A stretch of 64,000 bases of DNA. It comes from a virus. Each line of letters opens with the position of its first letter. The first letter of the stretch is position 1. Below the pieces are notes generated by a model. That model saw only the letters and a program-made list of their open reading frames with translations, searched no databases and was not told the origin of the DNA. The DNA lies in IMG/VR virus record IMGVR_UViG_3300009151_000035, positions 83,554-147,553 of that record. One strand, 5' to 3'. Shown here piece after piece: positions 58,604-64,000 of this stretch. A program made the position numbers and the translations under genes.

Positions 58604-59088
58604 CTCAAGAACAAAAATTAGAACGCTGGGCCGAGCGTGAAGTTCGCCGCAATATCCACACCATGATTGTGGATGATGAATCAGGCGGGTATGTGGCATT
58701 TGGTCGATATCATTTGCGCCCATCTCATCAGTCTTTTGAAGTATACACCACAGGCGATAATTTTATAGGCACTTTCAGCAACAAACGCACAGCAATCAGT
58801 TGGTGTGTGGCAGACAATCACAATCAGCTGAGACTGGCACAAAGCATCAAGACTTTAGACACCAAAAAACAAACGCTGTCAGCAGACATATACTGTAGAC
58901 GTCAAGTGGCTGATCGTAGCCGAAACAACGGATTTAGCGAAGTAGTGCTGACCAAGTTACAACCCAAGGTTCAACAGCATGCCTTGGTGGATCAGGAACT
59001 TGAAAAATGTTTAAATTCGGCTAAATATATACAACTTAGGGGATTCCAAAATGAAACTGCAAGAACTAGCGGCAACCAAGCCAACTAA
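58600..59088 (+). CDS. Conserved hypothetical protein of the prohead-core region
   Basis: A 162-residue protein. The N-terminal half (IHTMIVDDESGGYVAFGRYH, FEVYTTGDNFIGTFSNKRTA) is beta-rich and the rest helical and basic. It overlaps the prohead-core gene by 38 bases in another frame. It is a helper or linker protein of head assembly by position only. Confidence 0.55.
   Translation: MTQEQKLERWAEREVRRNIHTMIVDDESGGYVAFGRYHLRPSHQSFEVYTTGDNFIGTFSNKRTAISWCVADNHNQLRLAQSIKTLDTKKQTLSADIYCRRQVADRSRNNGFSEVVLTKLQPKVQQHALVDQELEKCLNSAKYIQLRGFQNETARTSGNQAN
59020..59027 (+). promoter_or_regulatory. Late promoter box for prohead-core gene
   Basis: GCTAAATA 23 bases upstream of the ATG at 59051, with AGGGGA between them. 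Confidence 0.55.
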
Positions 59089-59968
59089 ACAAATAGCTCG
59101 TGTATTCGAAAGCTATTTTGGCTCACGCATGAAGTTTGACCAAATCACTGGCAAACAAGCTCAACAGATGTTGAAGCGTGTGCGTGGCGTACTAGGCGAG
59201 ACTCGTCGTCAACCATCGTTCCATCAAAGCGAACGCAATCCAGCTTATCTCAAGCTATTGATGGTCGAACAGGCATTGACTGCTAGAATTAGAGAAGCTG
59301 CCATGCCCGGCGCTCCTGCCGCTCCCGGCGCTCCTGCCGCTCCTGGCGCTCCTGCTGCCCCAAATTTATCACAAGCTACTTCAACAGTTAAAGATCCAAA
59401 GCTAAAAGCTGCTTTAGACAAAAGTACCAAAGGCCAGACCCTTACACCAGACGAACAAAAGATGGTTGCCGGTGCTGCTATGATGGCTGCTGAAAGCCGA
59501 CTGCGCAGAGCCTATCGCATGCTGAAAGAATCAGAAGTACAACAAGCTCAAGTGGTATTGGCTGCACAAGACATGGTTGACAAAATGCAATCAATGTTGG
59601 AAGACGCCAGCGAAATGCAATTCAAAGAATTGCCTGCTCTAGTTGATTCAATCAAGAATCAAGTGGGTATTGATCAAGCTGCTCAATTCAACACAGACGC
59701 CACTGCTGCTCTAACCGGCCTGGTGCAAAACTTGCAAGGTGCCAAACAACAACTTGATCAAGCACTTGGCGTAGTAACCGGCACAACACCTCCACCTGAT
59801 GCTGGTATGGCTGCCATGGGCGGTGCCCCTGCACCTGCTGGTGATATGGCTGCTGCTGGAATGGATGACCTAGACGCTGCTGCTGACATGGCCGGTGATG
59901 AAATTGCACCTCCTCCAGATGAGCCAGCCGCAGTTCCCCCTGCTGCACTTGGTCGCGCCAAGAGATAA
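59051..59968 (+). CDS. Prohead core/scaffold protein (gp22/gp68-like)
   Basis: A 305-residue protein resembling the scaffold-core proteins of T4-like marine phages. The N-terminus is MKLQELAATKPTKQIARVFE, then SRMKFDQITGKQAQQMLKRV. The scaffold-like helical block SEVQQAQVVLAAQDMVDKMQ and MLEDASEMQFKELPALVDSI are the strongest evidence. A Pro/Ala-rich repeat lies near residues 86-103. The tail is acidic and Met/Ala rich and ends LGRAKR. It would form the core on which the prohead assembles and be cleaved by the gp21-type protease. Confidence 0.72.
   Translation: MKLQELAATKPTKQIARVFESYFGSRMKFDQITGKQAQQMLKRVRGVLGETRRQPSFHQSERNPAYLKLLMVEQALTARIREAAMPGAPAAPGAPAAPGAPAAPNLSQATSTVKDPKLKAALDKSTKGQTLTPDEQKMVAGAAMMAAESRLRRAYRMLKESEVQQAQVVLAAQDMVDKMQSMLEDASEMQFKELPALVDSIKNQVGIDQAAQFNTDATAALTGLVQNLQGAKQQLDQALGVVTGTTPPPDAGMAAMGGAPAPAGDMAAAGMDDLDAAADMAGDEIAPPPDEPAAVPPAALGRAKR
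59306..59359 (+). repeat. Three tandem 18-bp units coding P-G-A-P-A-A
   Basis: Units at 59306-59323, 59324-59341 and 59342-59359 differ only at third positions. They form a flexible linker in the prohead-core protein and may vary in copy number. Confidence 0.85.
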
Positions 59969-60315
59969 TGCGAATTTTTGAAGTTGATCAGTCCAGTGCT
60001 GGGGCCGATCCCAACAAACTGGTGGGGTTGGTAAACTTTCTTGCAGGTCGAGCAGACGATACAAATGCTCAAAAACAAATCAGTCAAACGGCTTTTATTT
60101 CAGCTGCTCAAAGCCTGGGTATTGCTATTACTAGTCAAAATCTTGGCGATGTCATCAGTCAACCTCCACTTAGTGGTGTGTTAGAACCATTAGATCCAAA
60201 TTCTGGTATGGTCACATTCAAAGGTGCCGACATTGGTCCAGAAAAACTGTCAGTGCAACAAAGTCAACAAGTGGTAAACAAAATGGCCAAATCGGCTATG
60301 AAACGACCAATGTAA
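59968..60315 (+). CDS. Small prohead-core-associated protein
   Basis: A 115-residue protein starting M-R-I-F-E-V-D-Q, again like a short capsid-targeting signal. Helical segments ADDTNAQKQISQTAFISAA and LSVQQSQQVVNKMAKSAMKR frame a small beta part (NSGMVTFKGADIG). It starts on the stop region of the scaffold gene (TAATG), so the two are co-translated. Likely a head component. The next promoter starts just after it. Confidence 0.6.
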   Translation: MRIFEVDQSSAGADPNKLVGLVNFLAGRADDTNAQKQISQTAFISAAQSLGIAITSQNLGDVISQPPLSGVLEPLDPNSGMVTFKGADIGPEKLSVQQSQQVVNKMAKSAMKRPM

Positions 60316-60319
60316 TATA

Positions 60320-60336
60320 GTCAACTAATAGTTGAC
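60320..60336 (+). promoter_or_regulatory. Operator-like dyad overlapping the -35 box
   Basis: GTCAACTA-A-TAGTTGAC is a perfect 8-bp inverted repeat with one central base. The right arm contains most of the -35 box of the promoter that follows, as expected for a repressor site. Confidence 0.55.
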
Positions 60337-60360
60337 GCAAGGCGTTAAATATAGTATACT
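60332..60360 (+). promoter_or_regulatory. Sigma70-type early promoter of the isc operon
   Basis: TTGACG, a 17-bp spacer and TATACT, with an AGGAGG site and ATG at 60379. It separates the late head genes from an early-type operon. Confidence 0.8.
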
Positions 60361-60378
60361 ATGCTGTAGGAGGCCCGT

Positions 60379-60657
60379 ATGAAAAAACTCATTGCTCTCA
60401 TGTTAGCGATTGTAGCTGTTTCAGCTCAAGCACAACATCACGGTTATTCACATCGCGGAAATTGGATAGCACCCATGGTAATTGGTGGAGCAGTTGGGTA
60501 TGCGTTAACACGCAATTACTACGAGCCTGTTTACAATTACGGTTATGTTCCACCACCTCCAGTGGTTGTTCAACAACCGGTGCGCTCTGTCTGCACACCT
60601 TGGACTGAAACCCAATATGCAGATGGTTCTATAACTAGAACTAGAACCTGCCAATGA
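60379..60657 (+). CDS. Small secreted protein
   Basis: A 92-residue protein with a Sec signal peptide (MKKLIALMLAIVAVSAQA, cut after residue 18). The mature part is His/Tyr/Pro rich (NYGYVPPPPVVVQQPV) with a short hydrophobic Gly segment (APMVIGGAVGYALT). Two Cys lie near the C-terminus (VCTPWTE, RTCQ). It resembles small bacterial periplasmic proteins and may be host-derived. First gene of the early operon with iscU and iscA; overlaps the next ATG by four bases. Confidence 0.7.
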   Translation: MKKLIALMLAIVAVSAQAQHHGYSHRGNWIAPMVIGGAVGYALTRNYYEPVYNYGYVPPPPVVVQQPVRSVCTPWTETQYADGSITRTRTCQ

Positions 60658-60839
60658 AACACTGGAAAGCTCCTGTCACCTACGTTGCAAATGATGTGAC
60701 AAAAAGTTATGTTGCCACAGTGGCAGCAGAAAATCAGTTTGAAGCGGTGAATGAGTTCCACAAGAAGTTTGGCACAGACTGCTTGATAGGTTGGATACAG
60801 GAAACAAAATTATATGGCTTACAGTCAATCGGTTATTGA
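60654..60839 (+). CDS. Small protein (61 residues), unknown
   Basis: A short protein with alternating strand and helix (VTYVANDVTKSYVATVAAEN, FEAVNEFHKKFGTDCLIGW). Its start overlaps the upstream stop and its end overlaps iscU by 26 bases, so it is translated as part of the operon. A single Cys. No family recognised. Confidence 0.55.
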   Translation: MKHWKAPVTYVANDVTKSYVATVAAENQFEAVNEFHKKFGTDCLIGWIQETKLYGLQSIGY

Positions 60840-61200
60840 TCACTATGAAAACCCACGCAATGTGGGTAGCTTTGCCAAGGACGACGAACACGTGGGAACT
60901 GGCATGGTTGGTGCGCCGGCCTGCGGCGATGTTATGAAATTGCAAATCAAAGTTAAAGATGGTATCATCACAGACGCAAGATTCAAAACCTACGGATGCG
61001 GCAGTGCGATTGCCTCCAGTTCTCTCGTTACCGAGTGGGTTAAAGGCCAAACGCTTGAGCAAGCGTCAACTATTAAAAATTCAGCAATTGCTAAAGAACT
61101 CTCGCTGCCACCTGTCAAAATCCATTGTTCAATCCTTGCTGAAGACGCCATCAAAGCGGCTGTAGAAGACTACAGAAAGAAGCATGATCTCTCTAACTGA
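60814..61200 (+). CDS. iscU: IscU iron-sulfur cluster scaffold protein
   Basis: A complete 128-residue IscU. The three cluster-binding cysteines are Cys37 (GAPACGDV), Cys62 (YGCGSAIASSS) and Cys105 (KIHCSILAEDA), with Asp39. LPPVK (98-102) is the HscA chaperone-binding loop. IscU receives sulfur from IscS and assembles [2Fe-2S]/[4Fe-4S] clusters. Length equals bacterial IscU. It lies next to iscA without iscS, hscA or hscB, so it would use host partners. Probably acquired from a host. Confidence 0.95.
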   Translation: MAYSQSVIDHYENPRNVGSFAKDDEHVGTGMVGAPACGDVMKLQIKVKDGIITDARFKTYGCGSAIASSSLVTEWVKGQTLEQASTIKNSAIAKELSLPPVKIHCSILAEDAIKAAVEDYRKKHDLSN

Positions 61201-61507
61201 TCGTGCGTATACCAAAGTAAAACGACTTCTGCAAGCTAAAGACTATGCTGGCATTCGGCTTGGAGTGAAAACTACAGGTTGCTCAGGCTTGGCTTATGTG
61301 TTAGAATATGTACAAGAATACAAACCTTCAGAATCTGACATAAACTATGCACAAGCAGACTTTGTGGTATTAGTTGACAAGAAAAATGAAGTGTATCTCA
61401 AAGGCATTACCGTGGACTATGTGCGCCAAGGCCTCAATGAGGGCTTTGAATTTGTCAATCCTAACGAACGCGACCGTTGTGGGTGTGGTGAAAGTTTTAG
61501 AGTTTAG
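61184..61507 (+). CDS. iscA: IscA/ErpA-type A-type iron-sulfur carrier
   Basis: A 107-residue A-type carrier with the invariant cysteines Cys33 (TTGCSGLAYVLEY), Cys99 and Cys101 (CGCGESF). The family's Y-x-L-E-Y strand and N-P-N near the C-terminus are present. A-type carriers pass [4Fe-4S] clusters to apo-enzymes, including radical SAM proteins in bacteria. It overlaps iscU by 17 bases. The specific IscA versus ErpA type is not resolved. Confidence 0.94.
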   Translation: MISLTDRAYTKVKRLLQAKDYAGIRLGVKTTGCSGLAYVLEYVQEYKPSESDINYAQADFVVLVDKKNEVYLKGITVDYVRQGLNEGFEFVNPNERDRCGCGESFRV

Positions 61508-61512
61508 ATTTT

Positions 61513-62586
61513 ATGTTAATTCCCACTCAACATTATGGGTCTTGGGTGCTGCTCCCACCCAAAGGGTCAAGACTATTGACCTTTGATCCAGAAAGTATTT
61601 TAATAGATCTTAGATGGATCCTTCGAAAAGATTACATAATAGATAACTTACCAGCTGTGGAAGATCAGTTGGTCAAACACTATGATAAGCACAATCTTTA
61701 TTTTTATGCACCGGATGGTAATGATGTGTTAGCCCCGGGGTTGGTAGCTTGGATTAAACTGATTCAACGTGGACTAAGCATACCTGACAATAAAATCTGT
61801 TTTTTAAGTGTCAGCCCTAGTTTGCCGCAATGGCAGTGGATATCATATCCATTGGATGCTTTTGAATTTATAAGAAAAATCATATCTGCCAATGATGTAA
61901 ACAGAGATAACAGCCAGACAAAATTTGTTGGTATGTTAGCTGGCAGCAGAGTCAGCATCAGTAGACTGCGGCTGGCTTACGATTTGGATTGTGCATTTCC
62001 GGGTGACGCATTTATTACATTTCCTGTAAACGCAGCAAAAGGTATCTTGAACGAGAGAGTGTCTGAATATTATCAGACTGAACTTGATTGGATGTCTCAA
62101 AGACAGTTCAACAATGATATGCCCAACGCCAAGGGAATTGACTACAGGTCCGGCGCTGCCAATTATGCACAAATTTGGAATCAATTCCAAATTGAAATTG
62201 TACCCGAAACTGACGAATATCAAAATCAATGGTTTACTGATAAAATAGCCAAATGCCTCCGCACTGGAAAACCGTTTTTATTACTAAGTGGTCAACACAG
62301 TTTACAGAATCTCAAACAGTTGGGCTTTGTAACATTTGACCAGTGGATTGATGAAAGCTATGATGAATGTGTATTGCCCGGACAACGAATAAATGCTATA
62401 ATCAACAGCCTGCAGAAATTGTATCACCACCCAGCAAAGGCGTCAATCATTGCTGACATGCAACAACATGCCAAAAAAAATATTGGCCATTATCATGACT
62501 ATGTACAAAAACAAATTCAATTACGAACCTATACCGAGAGTTACAATAGATGGCAAGAGATTTTACGCCACACCGGACGGCAATAA
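61513..62586 (+). CDS. Glycosyltransferase-like protein (EKT-type phage family)
   Basis: A 357-residue protein. WFTDKIAKCLRTGKPFLLLSG then LKQLGFVTFDQWIDESYDE is the D/E-K-x-x-K-x-x-x-T/G-x-P-F...L-x-x-L-GF layout shared with the products at 12828 and 21446; here it is closest to the classical form. The N-terminal half has strands (LPAVEDQLVKHYDKHNLYFY) and VGMLAGSRVSISRLRLAYDL. It ends the isc operon and overlaps the next gene by 86 bases. Confidence 0.62.
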   Translation: MLIPTQHYGSWVLLPPKGSRLLTFDPESILIDLRWILRKDYIIDNLPAVEDQLVKHYDKHNLYFYAPDGNDVLAPGLVAWIKLIQRGLSIPDNKICFLSVSPSLPQWQWISYPLDAFEFIRKIISANDVNRDNSQTKFVGMLAGSRVSISRLRLAYDLDCAFPGDAFITFPVNAAKGILNERVSEYYQTELDWMSQRQFNNDMPNAKGIDYRSGAANYAQIWNQFQIEIVPETDEYQNQWFTDKIAKCLRTGKPFLLLSGQHSLQNLKQLGFVTFDQWIDESYDECVLPGQRINAIINSLQKLYHHPAKASIIADMQQHAKKNIGHYHDYVQKQIQLRTYTESYNRWQEILRHTGRQ

Positions 62587-63217
62587 ACTGCCCTCAGTTA
62601 CCACCATACTAGACCAAACCAAAAGTGCAGAAAGTCGGGCAGCACTACACAACTGGCGGCGTGCAGTAGGTGCAGAACGAGCACAGCAAATAACCACCGA
62701 AGCTGCCAATCGCGGCACCAGAATGCATACCTATCTTGAAAAATACATTCGGGAAGGTGCTATACCTGCCCGTGGATCAAACCCGTTCAGTTGGCCCAGT
62801 CATGTCATGGCTGAAGAAGTGATCAACAAGGGCTTGGTGAATGTTAGTGAATTTTGGGGAATTGAAGTGCCACTGTACTTTCCCGGTGTGTATGCAGGCA
62901 CCACAGACGGTGCAGGAATTCATCTAAATGAACAATCAATACTGGACTACAAGCAAACCAACAAGCCCAAAAAGCGCGAGTGGATTGACGATTACTTTGT
63001 TCAGCTGTGTGCATACGCCGAGGCTCATAATGAACTGCACGGAACTAACATCAAAAAAGGCGTAGTTTTGATGTGTGTAAAACCTGACTTGGACCAAGAT
63101 CATAATATTGTGGGCAAGCCACAATATCAAGAGTTTGTGCTGGAAGGTGCAGAATTTGAACGATATCGTACCCTGTGGTGGAAAAAGGTTGAACAGTTCT
63201 ACATGCTAAATATGTGA
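62501..63217 (+). CDS. PD-(D/E)XK (RecB-type) nuclease
   Basis: A 238-residue protein. Start 62501 gives M-Y-K-N-K-F-N-Y-E-P-I-PR; several ATGs upstream in frame are less likely because they deepen the overlap with the transferase gene. KLPSVTTILDQTKSAESRAAL opens, a conserved AANRGTRMHTYLEKYI helix follows, and the catalytic core is GTTDGAGI (Asp) and SILDYKQTNKPK (D-x-K). This matches the Cas4/RecB-like exonuclease superfamily, common in T4-like phages. Role: DNA degradation or end processing. Confidence 0.75.
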   Translation: MYKNKFNYEPIPRVTIDGKRFYATPDGNKLPSVTTILDQTKSAESRAALHNWRRAVGAERAQQITTEAANRGTRMHTYLEKYIREGAIPARGSNPFSWPSHVMAEEVINKGLVNVSEFWGIEVPLYFPGVYAGTTDGAGIHLNEQSILDYKQTNKPKKREWIDDYFVQLCAYAEAHNELHGTNIKKGVVLMCVKPDLDQDHNIVGKPQYQEFVLEGAEFERYRTLWWKKVEQFYMLNM

Positions 63218-63236
63218 TACCTCAAGGAATCACACT

Positions 63237-64000
63237 GTGGCAATTGTACAAATATCAAGAATTACCAACCGTAAAGGTCTACAAGAAGATCTTCCGCAAC
63301 CCCTGGCACCTGCTGAACTTGGTTGGGCAGTAGACACACGCCAATTGTTTATTGGACCAGGTACACTGGCCGAAGGTTCTCCTGATCAAAATAACAACGT
63401 AGAAATTCTTACTGAATATTCAGATATTTTAGCCACACAAACAGCTTATACCTATACTGGATTTGCTGCCACTGGATACAGTGTGCAAACTGGCCCCACA
63501 GCAGGCACGCCAATCAGTCAACCTTTGCAAAACAGACTGGACAGCTATTGTGTGGTCACTGATTTTGGTGCCACAGGAAATGGTACTACTGACGATACCG
63601 CGGCTATAAATCGCGCACTCTATCAATTGTACTGTGTTCAAGCAAATCCACAAATTCGAAGAAGTCTGTTTTTCCCTGCTGGCAGTTATAGAATCACCAA
63701 CACCATCCTAGTACCACCATATGCCATGCTGTATGGTGAAGGACCCAATAGCAGTATTTTAAACTTTACTGTTGCTGCATGGACCAGCACAGTGCCTTAT
63801 GCTGCAGGGGTGTTGGTAAGGTCCGGATCATACAATGCCGGATCGTTGACTATAGGCAGCACTTATACTATTACTGCTCTTGGTACCACTGATTTTACTT
63901 TGATAGGTGCATCATCAAATACTCCCGGAGTAACTTTCACTGCAACAGGAGCAGGATCTGGAACAGGAACAGTTACACAATATTTTAGATCAAACTTTGC
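63237..64000 (+). CDS. Tail fibre / pectate-lyase-fold protein, N-terminal part (3' end outside window)
   Basis: Open from a GTG at 63237 (CAAGGAATCACACT before it) to the window end, at least 254 residues. The start M-A-I-V-Q-I-S-R-I-T-N-R-K-G and the PQPLAPAELGWAVDTRQLFI block form a T4-like fibre-attachment module. TDFGATGNGTTDDTAAINRA and LFFPAGSYRITNTILVP mark a right-handed beta-helix (pectate-lyase-3) domain. The last visible part has a T-Y-T-I-T-A-L-G-T-T-D-F-T-L-I-G-A repeat-type module common in fibres. Likely receptor-binding or depolymerase. Confidence 0.8.
   Translation, partial: MAIVQISRITNRKGLQEDLPQPLAPAELGWAVDTRQLFIGPGTLAEGSPDQNNNVEILTEYSDILATQTAYTYTGFAATGYSVQTGPTAGTPISQPLQNRLDSYCVVTDFGATGNGTTDDTAAINRALYQLYCVQANPQIRRSLFFPAGSYRITNTILVPPYAMLYGEGPNSSILNFTVAAWTSTVPYAAGVLVRSGSYNAGSLTIGSTYTITALGTTDFTLIGASSNTPGVTFTATGAGSGTGTVTQYFRSNF

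Noticed and set aside
1-64000. tRNA genes, CRISPR arrays, insertion sequences or integrase/attachment sites
   Set aside because: I saw no tRNA cloverleaf, regularly spaced repeat array, transposase or integrase-like protein in the window.

Overview
The window is part of a T4-like (contractile-tailed, T4 superfamily) dsDNA bacteriophage genome. Recognisable T4-type genes are dNMP kinase (gp1), tail sheath (gp18), tail tube (gp19), head completion (gp4), both terminase subunits (gp16, gp17), single-strand binding protein (gp32), UvsX, UvsY, UvsW, primase (gp61), replicative helicase (gp41) and a prohead-core protein. Structural genes tend to be preceded by T4-type late promoter boxes (NNTAAATA), and several non-structural genes by sigma70-type early promoters with 17-bp spacers. 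The style (Ala/Pro-rich head proteins, many surface-sugar genes, twitch/SPASM radical SAM genes) resembles marine or freshwater T4-like phages. No photosynthesis gene is present and the host cannot be named from this sequence. Portal, major capsid, DNA polymerase and sliding clamp are not in the window.

Layout. 1-11986: nucleotide metabolism, then tail sheath and tube, gp4, gp16 and a set of head-associated proteins. 12015-22453: a secreted nuclease, glycosyltransferase-like, radical SAM, 2OG-oxygenase-like and SGNH-hydrolase genes, then gp17 and a large virion protein. 22450-30300: gp32, UvsX and UvsY, separated by a sulfotransferase-like gene, three radical SAM genes, a second 2OG-oxygenase-like gene and a short-chain dehydrogenase. 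30321-38021: a sugar-modification island with a cytidylyltransferase-cupin fusion, five glycosyltransferases, three paralogous capsule-type transferases and an FkbM methyltransferase. 38023-40453: a small early-gene cluster behind three near-identical promoters, with an AAA ATPase. 40460-51494: UvsW, many small conserved genes, a miniature DnaE-like protein, primase and helicase. 51491-53618: two convergent radical SAM genes. 53683-60315: head-internal proteins, including a double nucleotidyltransferase and the prohead core. 60332-63217: an early operon with IscU and IscA iron-sulfur assembly proteins, a transferase and a nuclease. 63237-64000: the start of a tail fibre.

How the parts may work together (inference). 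Seven radical SAM proteins share an unusual N-terminal cysteine domain and a common downstream signature. They lie among glycosyltransferases, SGNH hydrolases, a sulfotransferase and oxygenases, so they may tailor a surface glycan of the host or virion. All need [4Fe-4S] clusters, and the phage carries its own IscU and IscA, which could support their maturation. Most of these accessory genes sit in the junctions between T4 core genes, usually with start/stop overlap, so they are co-transcribed with replication and packaging genes. Separately, several head-associated proteins begin with a sequence like the T4 capsid-targeting signal. This suggests that a set of proteins, including the nucleotidyltransferase/ligase-like fusion, is packaged in the capsid and perhaps injected.
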